64,000 nucleotides of DNA from Gordonia bronchialis DSM 43247 (GTDB lineage Bacteria > Actinomycetota > Actinomycetes > Mycobacteriales > Mycobacteriaceae). The stretch covers positions 4,154,001 through 4,218,000 of the forward strand of contig NC_013441.1 of NCBI RefSeq assembly GCF_000024785.1, read 5' to 3'. The number at the start of each line of letters is the position of its first letter. Positions within the stretch are counted from its first letter, which is position 1. The position numbers and the translations under genes were made by a program. Below the pieces are notes generated by a model. It had not been told where the DNA came from, searched no databases, and saw nothing but the letters and a program-made list of their open reading frames with translations. This document shows, in pieces, positions 17,297 through 25,511 of the stretch.

Positions 17297-18154
17297 GTGA
17301 AAGCCCCGAGCCCTGACCAGTCGATGTACACGCCCGCCTGGCAGTCGCTGTCCGAGCGCAAGGAGGGTGCCCGGTACTTCGAGGCAGGTTACCGGGTACG
17401 CACCGGCGATGTGGATCAGCAGATGCGGGTCCGCCTCGATGCCGTCGCACGATATCTGCAGGACGTGGCCAACGACAACATCGAGGTCACCGAGTTCCGG
17501 GACACCGACCCGTTCTGGATCGTGCGGCGCACGGTGATCGACGTGATCCGGCCGATCTCGTGGCCCGCCGGCTTCACCGCGCAACGCTGGTGCGGGGCGC
17601 TTTCCACCCGCTGGACCAACATGCGAGTCCGGCTGACCGCCGATCATGAGACCAACCGGTTCAATCCGGAACCGCGGGAGCCGGGACTGATCGAGAGCGA
17701 GGCGTTCTGGATCAACGTCAACGATCAGGGCATGCCGTCGCGGCTGACCGACGACGCGTTCGAGATGCTCTCGTCGATGACCGATGAGCATCGGCTGCGG
17801 TGGAAGTCGATGAACCCGGACAAGGCACCCTCGGCGGCCGACGTGGACCTGCCCGACCGCGTGCATGTACTGCGCAGCACCGATTTCGATCCGTTCAAAC
17901 ACCTCAACAACGCCGCCTACCTCGAGGCGGTCGAGGACGAGCTGATCGATCACCCCGACCTCGTCGACGTCCCGCACCGCGCGGTCATCGAGTATCTGCG
18001 CCCGATCGTGCCGGGCACGACGCTCACGCTGCGGCGTCTGCGCGACGGTGACCGGCTGCTGATCTGGATGCTCATCCCCGACGACGCCGGCGAGCAGCAG
18101 GTGGCGGCGACGGTGTCGGTATCCAAACTGCCCGGGTCCGAGCTGCCGGCCTGA
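17297..18154 (+). CDS. Acyl-ACP thioesterase family protein
   Basis: A 285-aa double-hotdog protein of the acyl-ACP thioesterase family. The first hotdog holds YFEAGYRVRTGDVDQQMRVRLDAVARYLQDVANDN. The second has STDFDPFKHLNNAAYLEAVEDEL, where the Asp-Asn-Asn type motif of the active site is seen. It should release a fatty acid from acyl carrier protein or CoA in the cytoplasm. The GTG at 17297 follows GGAGAGG at 9 bases spacing. A KstR-type box lies 62 bp upstream, shared with the divergent ferredoxin-reductase gene, hinting at expression during sterol or lipid growth. A 26-bp gap separates it from the convergent propeller gene. Confidence 0.9.
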   Translation: MKAPSPDQSMYTPAWQSLSERKEGARYFEAGYRVRTGDVDQQMRVRLDAVARYLQDVANDNIEVTEFRDTDPFWIVRRTVIDVIRPISWPAGFTAQRWCGALSTRWTNMRVRLTADHETNRFNPEPREPGLIESEAFWINVNDQGMPSRLTDDAFEMLSSMTDEHRLRWKSMNPDKAPSAADVDLPDRVHVLRSTDFDPFKHLNNAAYLEAVEDELIDHPDLVDVPHRAVIEYLRPIVPGTTLTLRRLRDGDRLLIWMLIPDDAGEQQVAATVSVSKLPGSELPA

Positions 18155-18180
18155 GCGGATACCACCCCGACCGATCCAGT

Positions 18181-19128
18181 TCAGCGTCGCAGGGTAACCG
18201 CGTAGACCGCCCCGTTCTCACTGGTCACCGCGAGCTGTCGCGGACCGTTCGGGCGCACCGCCACCGCGGTGAGGGGCGCACCGAGCATGACGCCACACCT
18301 CGTGCCGGTGCGCAGGTCCACGACGTGGAGTTGCCCGAGCGTCGAGGTGACGACAAGCGACCGAGAGCTACCGGAGTCGAGCACCGTCAGGTCGTCGAGC
18401 ACACCGGGCAGCGGTGCGGTGAGGTCGGCGGCGACGCGGACGCGGTCGGGATGATCGAGCGGCACCGCAAGGACCCGGCCGGTCAGGCTCGTCGTCAGCG
18501 TCACGTACAGGGTGTCGCCGACGACGACGGCCCCGTTGACGCCGGTGCCGTTGACGGTGGCGGTGGGTGTGAGGTTCTGGGGAGCCGACCGCGACCATCG
18601 CCGGTCGACGCTGCCGTCGGGTCGTAGCCGGATCACGCCGAGCGCGCCGTCGGCGATGTAGGCGTTGCCCCGCGCGTCGAAGGCGAGCCCGTTGGGCATG
18701 CCGAGTCCGCGGATGACCGGGCGGGCCACCGGGCGCGGGGCAGCGGGGTCGATGCGCAGCAACGCCCCCGTGCGTGGGCTTCCGGGAATCATGTTGACCG
18801 GCGAATCACCCGAGGTGACATACAGTGCGCCACCCGGTCCGGGGCGGATGGCACCCGGCGACGCGACGGGCACCGTGGCGGTGAGACGGTTGTTCCGGTC
18901 GTAGCGCTGCACCGTGTTGTCGAGGGTGCGGGTCACCCAGAGGCCACCGGTGGCGTCGTAGGTGATGTTCTCCGCCCATCCGGTGGGCGACGGGCTCGGT
19001 ATCAGCGTCGAGATGGTTGCCGCGCAACGCGGTTCAGCTGTGGCCGGACCCCCGGACACGGCGGTGGCGATCGTCGCCATCGCCGTGCACGTCACGGTCG
19101 CAGCGACGAATCGGCGGATGCGGCGCAC
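18181..19128 (-). CDS. Secreted SMP-30/NHL-type beta-propeller protein
   Basis: About 315 aa. It has an N-terminal signal peptide (VRRIRRFVAATVTCTAMATIATAVSGGPATAEP, so cleavage near ATA-EP) followed by six-bladed propeller-like repeats with G-x-L/A-Y-V-[TA] strands: GGLWVTRTLDNTVQRYD, GALYVTSGDSP, GNAYIADGALGVIRLRPDG, GDTLYVTLTTS and GQLHVVDL. It resembles SMP-30/gluconolactonase-like secreted proteins; enzymatic activity is not evident. Two GTG starts are possible: 19143, which would overlap the DUF3558 gene by 11 bp, and 19128, chosen here because it lies just past that stop and gives a compact basic signal-peptide start. Last gene of a run of exported proteins encoded from 21137 downwards. 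Confidence 0.82.
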   Translation of the reverse strand: MRRIRRFVAATVTCTAMATIATAVSGGPATAEPRCAATISTLIPSPSPTGWAENITYDATGGLWVTRTLDNTVQRYDRNNRLTATVPVASPGAIRPGPGGALYVTSGDSPVNMIPGSPRTGALLRIDPAAPRPVARPVIRGLGMPNGLAFDARGNAYIADGALGVIRLRPDGSVDRRWSRSAPQNLTPTATVNGTGVNGAVVVGDTLYVTLTTSLTGRVLAVPLDHPDRVRVAADLTAPLPGVLDDLTVLDSGSSRSLVVTSTLGQLHVVDLRTGTRCGVMLGAPLTAVAVRPNGPRQLAVTSENGAVYAVTLRR

Positions 19129-19132
19129 CCCG

Positions 19133-19699
19133 TCACTGGCCACCGGTCAGCACCAGTTCCATCAGTTTGATCGGCGCCGCGCAGGCGTCGCCGCCGGCTG
19201 CCGCGGCCCGCGGTTCGACCCACCAGGTGACGATGCCGCGACTCGGCGCGCGGGCCGTCACCCCGCAGACCGCCGGGCGTCGTGGGTCACGCTGGGTGAA
19301 GGCGGTCTGGCTGGAGATGCGGATGTTCTCCGTCTCGTAGCCGAGGCGTTTGGCGGTGTCCTTCTCGACGTTCAGGTTGTTCCATTCGAACCAGTTGAAC
19401 GTCACGTTCGTGATGACCGGCCCGCTGACCACCCAGCGGCAGATCGCGCCGTTGAACGTGCTGAACGCCGACGTCCCGCCGACCGCCTTGGCGATCTGAT
19501 CCGGGGACAGGATGTTGCATTCCAGAAGCACCTGGTCGTAGCGGTCGGTGTCGACGCGGCCTTCGGTCTGACTCTCCGACGGTGTGGTGTCGGAGTCCTT
19601 GTCGCCCGAGCAGGCGGCCACTGCGGCGAGCACGACGATAACGGCCGCGATGGTGGCCCACAACCGGGCCGAGCGGCGTGTCCGAACCGGCGTGGTCAT
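19133..19699 (-). CDS. DUF3558 family lipoprotein
   Basis: A 188-aa lipoprotein: basic start MTTPVRTRRSARLWATIAAV, hydrophobic core and lipobox AAVAAC. The mature part carries the DUF3558 pattern: LLECNILSPDQIAKAVGG, then a Cys-Arg-Trp segment ICRWVVSGP, FNWFEWNNLNVEKDTAKRLGYETENI, and AVCGVTARAPSRGIVTWWVEP. DUF3558 proteins are exported and common in mycolate actinomycetes; their role is unknown. ATG 19699 overlaps the stop of the upstream paralogue as ATGA (19696-19699). Compared with that neighbour it is more diverged and lacks the GRAGDGPFFG motif, so it is an older relative. Confidence 0.9.
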   Translation of the reverse strand: MTTPVRTRRSARLWATIAAVIVVLAAVAACSGDKDSDTTPSESQTEGRVDTDRYDQVLLECNILSPDQIAKAVGGTSAFSTFNGAICRWVVSGPVITNVTFNWFEWNNLNVEKDTAKRLGYETENIRISSQTAFTQRDPRRPAVCGVTARAPSRGIVTWWVEPRAAAAGGDACAAPIKLMELVLTGGQ

Positions 19700-20259
19700 G
19701 ATGCGCGCTCGATCGAGTAGCGGGACAATTGCTTTGTGGCCGAGCAGATCTGATCGATGGTCGGTCCCCCTTCTGCTTGACGACGACCCGCCCGCACCGA
19801 CCATTCGAAGAAGTCGGCGCCAAAGGCGATCCCGACCTCGCAGATCGTCGGGCTGGAGGCGATGAAGCCGCGGTGGCCGTTGATCTCGATGTCGACGACG
19901 GTGTCCTTGGTCAGTTGGACGGTCGCGCGTTCCCGCTCGATGGGTGACCCGCGATACCAGTTGAACGAGGCGACGGCGCCGGTGCCTCTCTCGTCGGATC
20001 CCCAGACGCATGACGAGGTGTTTTCCACGGTGACGGCCATCGGGCCGAAGCCGGTAACGGCGACGACCTCGTCGGTGCTCACTCCGCCGCACGAGCCGAA
20101 GAAGGGTCCGTCGCCGGCGCGGCCGGGTGAGCTCGGTCCGGCAGGTGCGCCCGGGTCGGCGGTGTCGTCGGAGTTCGATGTACAGGCACCCAGCAGGACC
20201 GATGCGGCTGCCACCGCTGCCACGACCGTGGGTATCCGCAGTGCGCGCCGGCCGGTCAT
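19696..20259 (-). CDS. DUF3558 family lipoprotein (tandem paralogue)
   Basis: A 187-aa lipoprotein with signal peptide and lipobox LLGAC. It contains GRAGDGPFFGSCGGVSTDEV, CVWGSDERGTGAVASFNWYRGSPIERERATVQL, INGHRGFIASSPTICEVGIAFGADFFEWSV and the end SIERAS. These blocks are nearly the same as in the lipoprotein half of the gene upstream (20256-21137), down to the identical SIERAS terminus followed by an ATGA overlap, so the two arose by tandem duplication. ATG 20259 is coupled to that gene's stop (20256-20259), and its own stop to ATG 19699. Cell-envelope protein of unknown function. Confidence 0.9.
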   Translation of the reverse strand: MTGRRALRIPTVVAAVAAASVLLGACTSNSDDTADPGAPAGPSSPGRAGDGPFFGSCGGVSTDEVVAVTGFGPMAVTVENTSSCVWGSDERGTGAVASFNWYRGSPIERERATVQLTKDTVVDIEINGHRGFIASSPTICEVGIAFGADFFEWSVRAGRRQAEGGPTIDQICSATKQLSRYSIERAS

Positions 20260-21137
20260 GACGCCCGCTCGATGGACAGCCGGGACAGTTCGCGAGTCGC
20301 GTCGCACACCTGCTCGATCGTCAGCGGCGAGTTGCTGCCCGCACTGACCGACCATTCGAAGAAGTCGGCGCCGAACTCGATCCCGACCTCGCAGATGGCG
20401 GTCGCGTCGTGCGCGATGAACCCGCGGTGGCCCTTGATCTCGATGTCGGTGGTCGAGGCGCGGGACAGTTGCTCGGTGGCACGTTCACGGCCGATCGGCG
20501 ATCCCCGGTACCAGTTGAAGGACGCGACGGGCCCGGTGCGGGTGCCGGTGCTGTCCCACTCGCAGACGGACGGATTCTTGATGGTGTTGGTCAGCACGCC
20601 GAGACGAGTGATGGAACTGACCTCCTCGGTGGTCAGGCCGCCACACTCGCCGAAGAACGGGCCGTCACCGGCGCGGCCGGGAGCTTGCGGGGTGGGCGGT
20701 TTGGCCGGGTCCGACGGTGTGTCGTCGCTCGAGCACCCGGCGACGATCAGCATCAGGGCGGCGATGAGGGCGATGAGGAAGCCGCCGCGCAGCTGATCCA
20801 GTTGTCGCCGTTCACGTTTGGTGGGCCGGCCGGCTCCCCGATCGCGGCGGGGTTGGCTCGCGACGACTTCTCGGGGCGGCGGGGGCGGACTGCGGTCGAT
20901 GTAGCATTCGGCGGCCATCGGCGCCGACACGCGTTTGCTGATGGTCTTGGTGACCTCCACGACGCGTTCGCGACCGCTGAGACGAACGCGGACTTCGTCG
21001 CCGGGGACTACCGGCTGGGCCGGTTTGGCGGTCGCGCCGTTGACGCGGACATGCCCACCCCGGCAGGCGGCGCCGGCCGCCGAGCGGGTCTTGGTGAGGC
21101 GAATTGCCCAGATCCAGGCGTCGACGCGGGTGGACAT
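20256..21137 (-). CDS. S4 RNA-binding domain fused in frame to a DUF3558 lipoprotein
   Basis: A 293-aa chimera. Residues 1-120 are a normal heat-shock-protein-15-like S4 protein (MSTRVDAWIWAIRLTKTRSAAGAACRGGHVRVNG ... AQPVVPGDEVRV, ending in the basic RDRGAGRPTKRERRQLDQLRG). Where relatives stop, this one reads into GFLIALIAALMLIVAGC, a membrane segment with lipobox, and then a full DUF3558 domain (GRAGDGPFFGECGG ... SIERAS). No in-frame start with a ribosome site lies at the junction near 20790. A CTG or non-canonical start inside the gene cannot be excluded. As a fusion, an RNA-binding domain would face the cytoplasm and the lipoprotein domain the outside. It overlaps the next gene by ATGA. 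Confidence 0.82.
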   Translation of the reverse strand: MSTRVDAWIWAIRLTKTRSAAGAACRGGHVRVNGATAKPAQPVVPGDEVRVRLSGRERVVEVTKTISKRVSAPMAAECYIDRSPPPPPREVVASQPRRDRGAGRPTKRERRQLDQLRGGFLIALIAALMLIVAGCSSDDTPSDPAKPPTPQAPGRAGDGPFFGECGGLTTEEVSSITRLGVLTNTIKNPSVCEWDSTGTRTGPVASFNWYRGSPIGRERATEQLSRASTTDIEIKGHRGFIAHDATAICEVGIEFGADFFEWSVSAGSNSPLTIEQVCDATRELSRLSIERAS

Positions 21138-21263
21138 GGTCAGGCCCGCCGCATCTTCACCCGTGTGGGTGTCCCCGCCATGGACCTGCTCCCTTCCCCG
21201 ATCAGTGACCCCACTGTAGCGGCACTGTCGGCGGGAACCGGCGAACTCGACACCGTCGAGCAG

Positions 21264-21458
21264 TCAGCTCTTCCGCGTCAGGAGGTAGTAGCCGACGCCG
21301 CCGGCGACAACGGCCAGGATGAGGGCGAGCCAGAAGCTCGTCAGCCACCAGACGACGCCGAAGACGACGATCCCCGGCGAGATGGCGACCAGACTCATGC
21401 CCGGATGCTGGCGGACGACCTGTGTGACGGCGTTGCTCTTCTGCCGGTCGATCTCCAT
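21264..21458 (-). CDS. Small two-helix membrane protein
   Basis: A 64-aa protein starting MEIDRQKSNAVTQVVRQHPGMS, with a short cytoplasmic head and two hydrophobic stretches (SPGIVVFGVVWWLTSFWLALILAVVAGGVGYYLL), ending in a basic tail. ATG 21458 is preceded by AAGGAGCG at a good distance. No family can be assigned. It lies 126 bp upstream of the S4-DUF3558 gene in the same orientation; that gap shows nothing notable. Upstream of it, at 21529-21590, is a very strong inverted repeat separating it from the large secreted protein gene. Confidence 0.75.
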   Translation of the reverse strand: MEIDRQKSNAVTQVVRQHPGMSLVAISPGIVVFGVVWWLTSFWLALILAVVAGGVGYYLLTRKS

Positions 21459-21528
21459 GGCGCGCTCCTTGCGTAGGACCTCGTGGGGCGGTGGTCTCCA
21501 CTGTAACCGGGCGACAGACGACGACCGA

Positions 21529-21590
21529 CCCACCACTTTTCTGCAGATCCACCGGGTGGAGGGGTGGTGGATGTGCCGAAAAGTGGTGGG
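21529..21590. terminator. Large imperfect stem-loop, probable terminator of the secreted protein gene
   Basis: Outer arms CCCACCACTTTTC (21529-21541) and GAAAAGTGGTGGG (21578-21590) are perfect. The inner arms (21542-21553 and 21566-21577) pair with two mismatches, giving a 25-bp stem and a 12-base loop. It is 17 bp beyond the stop of the minus-strand gene ending at 21608. It may terminate transcription or be a dispersed palindromic repeat. Confidence 0.6.
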
Positions 21591-21607
21591 CCGGCCGGTG
21601 GGCTCCG

Positions 21608-23458
21608 CTAGCTGCCGTCGCCGGAACCGCTGTTGCCCGAGCCCGAACCGCTGTTGCCCGAGTCGCCGTCACCGGAGCCGCTGCCGTTGCCTGAGTCGCT
21701 GCCGTTGCCTGAGTCGCTGCCGTTGCCTGAGCCGCTGCCGTTGCCTGAGCCACTGCCGTTGCCTGAGTCGCTGCCGTTGCCCGAGCCGCTGGTGTCGCTT
21801 GAGTCCTTGTTGCCGCCGGACCCACCGCTGTCATTGGAATGATCGGTGGACGTGCTCGTGTTCTTGGTCGAGTTGTCGGAGGTGGCGTCGTCCGACTCGT
21901 GGGCACGGTGCCGACCCCGATAGCCGGACCCGTCGTGCTTGTTGTCGGCACGGTGCCGACCGACGTATCCCTCGGTTTGATCCGTGCAGTCGCTGTCGGA
22001 GGTCGAGGTGTCGGTGTTCGTGATCGTCGGCTCGGGGGTCGGCGTCTCGGGGGTCACCTCCGGTGTTCCGGTGGTTTCCGTTGTGTCCGTTACTGTTTCG
22101 GCGACCTTATCCGTGTTCGCCACCCCGCGCAGCAACGACGGGGAGTCGGTTTCCGAGGTCGTGGTGGACAACGCGTTGACGGTCGTGGTCGTGGTGCTCG
22201 GGATGACGTACGGACCGACGGACGGGATGCCGAAGGGGAACGTGGACTTGGGGAGTTGGAGGACGGGGATGATCTCACCGGTGTCGAGCGTGCTGAAGGT
22301 GATCTGTGGCAGCCCAAGGTAATTGGGGCTCGTCGCACCATTGACCGTCGTCTCCGGATACAGCGTCAGCTTCTGACCCAACCAGTCGATGGTGATCAGG
22401 TCGGTGAGTCCGTAGGAGCTCGTCAGGCGGAGGAAGTCGCCGTTGAGCAACTCTTCGGGAGAGATGGTCAGGCGTGCGAAGTCATCGCTCAGCAGATCAC
22501 TCAAATTCAGATCCTGGCCACCGATGAGCTTTGTGATCAACTCCCCGACGACACCAGTCGGATCGAACAGCACTTTGGTAGGGTCGGTCAGGCCGAACTG
22601 CACCTGATTGTTGGTTGCGTCCCACCGAAAGTCCAGCGTCCCCAGCACGTTCGCGCATGCGCCCACTCCCTCCGCGTACGCGCCGGTGAGACCTCCATAA
22701 CACCCGACGGACTGCACTCCGGGGATGCTATCGATCTCACTGCCAAGCACAGTCACGGGTAGGTCTCCGGTATTCCAGGCGTTCGCAACACCAACGATGG
22801 CGAACGCATATGCCTTCTTCCCGTCGCTAGCGCCCGCCGTTGCCAGACTCACCGGTAGGTACGAAATCGCGGTGGCTTCACCGCCGCGGTATGCAACCGC
22901 GAACTGGAAGCCTGACCCGATAACCGTTGCGGTTCCGGAGGTTCCGGGCCCAGGGGGCACCACATAGTAGATGCCAATCAGGTGAAGGGCACCCTGCACA
23001 AGAGCACTGTTGATCACCCCTCGGGCTGGGCCGTATACCGAGTTAGGCACGACCTCTAGAGAATCGGGAAGGACCAAAGCGATACCGGTCCCGGTCGAGC
23101 TACTACAGTCAGCCCCACCAGACGCGCCGCCCGATGCGCACGCCTGGATACGCCATTGATCCAGCAGCCCTTGCGAAGCCGGATTATTGATGATCGTCCC
23201 GAGAAGGTCACCCAGATTGGCGGCCGGATCAAGACTGATATCTCCATATGTATCAAGCTTGTCCAGTAACTGGTTCACAACGGACTGAGGTGCCGCCTGA
23301 GCAGGCGCATGCGACATCGCCTGCCCCGCGCCCACGGCAGCCACCGTCGCCAACGCGGCGACGCTCGCTGCAACCCGCCGCCCACGCTTCTCCTGGCGGT
23401 TGCGACGGCGTGCATCTTTCTCCGCGTGCCGAATCGCGTTGCGCCCCAACCTGGTCAT
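21608..23458 (-). CDS. Large secreted protein with Ser/Gly/Asn-rich repeat tail
   Basis: A 616-aa exported protein. A long basic N-region (MTRLGRNAIRHAEKDARRRNRQEKRGRR) precedes a hydrophobic core and cleavage site near AQA-APQ (about residue 56). Residues 60-420 are a mixed folded region with conserved-looking Cys (ACASGG, DCSSS, VGCYGG, GACAN) and no family I recognise. Then follow a Thr/Pro/Glu-rich linker, two copies of a G-Y-x-GRHRA motif, and a tail of about 90 residues built of Ser, Gly, Asn and Asp, partly encoded by 18-bp tandem repeats. No LPXTG or membrane anchor is visible, so it is released or held by the mycolate envelope. Its 5' region is less GC-rich than its neighbours. Confidence 0.85.
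   Translation of the reverse strand: MTRLGRNAIRHAEKDARRRNRQEKRGRRVAASVAALATVAAVGAGQAMSHAPAQAAPQSVVNQLLDKLDTYGDISLDPAANLGDLLGTIINNPASQGLLDQWRIQACASGGASGGADCSSSTGTGIALVLPDSLEVVPNSVYGPARGVINSALVQGALHLIGIYYVVPPGPGTSGTATVIGSGFQFAVAYRGGEATAISYLPVSLATAGASDGKKAYAFAIVGVANAWNTGDLPVTVLGSEIDSIPGVQSVGCYGGLTGAYAEGVGACANVLGTLDFRWDATNNQVQFGLTDPTKVLFDPTGVVGELITKLIGGQDLNLSDLLSDDFARLTISPEELLNGDFLRLTSSYGLTDLITIDWLGQKLTLYPETTVNGATSPNYLGLPQITFSTLDTGEIIPVLQLPKSTFPFGIPSVGPYVIPSTTTTTVNALSTTTSETDSPSLLRGVANTDKVAETVTDTTETTGTPEVTPETPTPEPTITNTDTSTSDSDCTDQTEGYVGRHRADNKHDGSGYRGRHRAHESDDATSDNSTKNTSTSTDHSNDSGGSGGNKDSSDTSGSGNGSDSGNGSGSGNGSGSGNGSDSGNGSDSGNGSGSGDGDSGNSGSGSGNSGSGDGS
21686..21793. repeat. Six 18-bp tandem repeats in the secreted protein gene
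   Basis: The unit begins GTTGCCTGAGTCGCTGCC; starts lie exactly 18 bp apart at 21686, 21704, 21722, 21740, 21758 and 21776, differing by single bases. Read on the minus strand they encode six-residue Gly-Ser-Asp/Gly-Ser-Gly-Asn units. Such runs change copy number by slippage without changing frame. Confidence 0.9.
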
Positions 23459-23618
23459 TCGTCCAACTTTCCTTAAAGGAACATTAACGAAAGCTAGTTA
23501 AGCTCCTTCACCGCAAGTTGTGACTGGCAACACAATTTTGGTTCCCAATCCCCCGGCCGGACTACAGCGACGGCATGTGGGTCGGTCGACCAGCTACGTC
23601 CTTCGCAGGTACGCAGGC

Positions 23619-25283
23619 TCAGGGGTAGGTGATGATGATCTTGCCGGAGTCGACGTGTCGCCAGATGATCGCCCGGCCGGTGGCCATGGTGGGTATCCAG
23701 ATACCGAGGTGTTTGAATTCGTGGCACGGGATGCGCAGCGGGTGCAGGTTCTCGGCGATGGTCCAGCCACCCGCGAGGGGATCGTCGTGGTTGAACGGCA
23801 CGATGTGGTCGAGGTGGCATTGATCCACGGGTCGGCCGCAGTAGGGTCCGCGGCAGTGGTGGTCGGTGTGAGCGATGGTGCGCCGCAACGCCTCCGCAGG
23901 AGCGTAAACCAACGCCCCGGGTGGTGGTGTGAGGAGTCCACCGTGTCCGGTGGTGTCGATGGGGGTCGGGTTGGGTGGGCGTGAGCGTACGACGATGCTG
24001 CCGGTGCCACCGCCGTCGGTGCTGGTGAGGTGGGTGGGCACGATGATGGTTCCGCCCTGTCGCGGCCGCCCGGGACGGAGCAGACCGCTGGTTGATTCGG
24101 GAGTGGTGGGGTCGGTGCGGTGGGCGAAGCGTTGGCTTTCGCGGTACATGCCTTGCCAGGTGGCATCGGTAGCGAGTTCGCGGGCGTGGACCGGGGTGAT
24201 GACGCCGTAGCCCTTGATGTAGGGCACCATCTGCCCGGTCATCCCAGCCAGGGTCAGGGCATCGGTGACCACTTCGACAACCACCCGCACCGGCATCCGC
24301 GCGACCTCGGTCGACGGCACGGGCTCGGACTCGGGGCCAGGTTCGGGCTCGGTCGGCTCGTCGGGTTGGGGTGCGTCGGGATCGACGTCGAGGGTGGGTG
24401 TGATGACGTCCACGTCGGCATCGATATCCACACCGTCGTCGGCGACGTCCTCGTCACCGGGCGTCTGCGATTGCGGTTCACCTGGTTCGGGTTCTTCGGG
24501 TGCAGGTGGTCGGTTGGCCGGGGCAGCGCAGTCAGGTGAGCCGCAGGTGCAGTCCATGGTGGTGCGGTCATGAATGAGCGCAACCAGGGCATCGGCGCGT
24601 TGCTGACTGGCTGGGCGCTTATCGTTGCGGCACAGGAAGACCGCGACCAGCGCACTGATACGCGCCTGCAGGGTCCGGGCATCGACGAGGTCGAGGGTGG
24701 CCGAGATGTTGACCTGGCCATACAGGTCTTTGCGGAACCGGACGTCTTGGGTGCGGGCGGCATACGCGTGGCGGGCTTGTTCGGCGCGGTCGGGGTCGAG
24801 CGCGATGACCATTTCGTCGAGCTGTTCGGCGAGCACGCTGTTGGTGGAGGCTTCGGCGGCGTAGCCGAGGGCCGCGTCCTCGGCCGCGCCGTATTGCGTT
24901 TCGTCGAGTGCGATCACGGCGTGCGCAAGAAGCGACGCCCGCGATTCAGAGAGGTCTCCGTCCAGGAATGCGGCCCGGATCTTGGGTAGTGAGGACAGTA
25001 GTTCGCCCAATGCCATCCAGCGTCCGGCGGTGGCCGGCGGGACCGCGAAGTGCCAGGCGACGTCACGGACGGCGGCTTTGTCGGGCATCTTTTTGCGGTA
25101 GCGGTCGTAGTCGGCGGCCATGACGCGGTCGAAGACTTTCACCCCGAGGTGATAGGCGGCCAGAATCTTGCGCGCCATGTGTTGGCGTTCACCGCGCGTG
25201 AAGACCGAAGCGGCTGCGGCCAAGTCGGATTCACCGGCGCAGGCCAAGGTGGCCTCGTCGGTATTCCGGCCCGCTTCGAACAT
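23619..25283 (-). CDS. DUF222 / HNH endonuclease domain protein (13E12-repeat family)
   Basis: A 554-aa protein. The N-terminal half (ARKILAAYHLGVKVFDRVMAADYDRYRKKMPDKAAVRDVAWHFAVPPATAGRWMALGELLSSLPKI) is DUF222. The middle is a Pro/Glu/Asp-rich linker (about 245-330). The C-terminus is an HNH nuclease domain: CRGPYCGRPVDQCHLDHIVPF, ENLHPLRIPCHEFKH. The family is multicopy in mycobacteria, Gordonia and relatives and was described in the context of the 13E12 repeat; its role is unsettled, with nicking or mobility suggested. Dispersed repeats lie about 120 bp upstream (25415-25500), supporting the link to repeats. The 160-bp gap 23459-23618 downstream is AT-richer and holds the start region of the secreted protein gene. 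Confidence 0.9.
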   Translation of the reverse strand: MFEAGRNTDEATLACAGESDLAAAASVFTRGERQHMARKILAAYHLGVKVFDRVMAADYDRYRKKMPDKAAVRDVAWHFAVPPATAGRWMALGELLSSLPKIRAAFLDGDLSESRASLLAHAVIALDETQYGAAEDAALGYAAEASTNSVLAEQLDEMVIALDPDRAEQARHAYAARTQDVRFRKDLYGQVNISATLDLVDARTLQARISALVAVFLCRNDKRPASQQRADALVALIHDRTTMDCTCGSPDCAAPANRPPAPEEPEPGEPQSQTPGDEDVADDGVDIDADVDVITPTLDVDPDAPQPDEPTEPEPGPESEPVPSTEVARMPVRVVVEVVTDALTLAGMTGQMVPYIKGYGVITPVHARELATDATWQGMYRESQRFAHRTDPTTPESTSGLLRPGRPRQGGTIIVPTHLTSTDGGGTGSIVVRSRPPNPTPIDTTGHGGLLTPPPGALVYAPAEALRRTIAHTDHHCRGPYCGRPVDQCHLDHIVPFNHDDPLAGGWTIAENLHPLRIPCHEFKHLGIWIPTMATGRAIIWRHVDSGKIIITYP

Positions 25284-25376
25284 GCCTTTATGATGTCAGA
25301 GGGGTCTGACAATTCTGGATTGTCGGCTATCGGGTGGTGGATTATGTTGGGGCGCTGACATTGTCGGGTCGCGGAT

Positions 25377-25500
25377 GGTTTCGACACGTGGCCGCTCGTT
25401 CCTCGCGGACACGGCTCAACCAGCAAATGGAGGCGGCGGCTCAACCAGCGGAAGGGGGGTGGCCGACTCAACCAGCAGAGGGGGCGGCGGCTCAACCAGC
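25377..25500. repeat. Dispersed repeat cluster (CTCAACCAGC units)
   Basis: After a GGTTTCGACACG block at 25377, the 10-mer CTCAACCAGC occurs four times, at 25415, 25440, 25467 and 25491, separated by purine-rich 14-17 bp stretches. The same 10-mer occurs in reverse complement at 6-15, beside the amidohydrolase. It fills much of the 228-bp gap between the DUF222 gene and allophanate hydrolase (25284-25511). Confidence 0.7.
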
Positions 25501-25511
25501 AGGAGGGGTGG

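Noticed and set aside
21686..21793. Regular 18-bp repeats as a CRISPR or minisatellite regulator
   Set aside because: They are contiguous, in frame and encode the Gly/Ser/Asn tail of a secreted protein.
25415..25500. Possible CRISPR-like array (CTCAACCAGC repeated four times)
   Set aside because: The units are only 10 bp, spacers are 14-17 bp and similar to each other in composition, and there are no cas genes.
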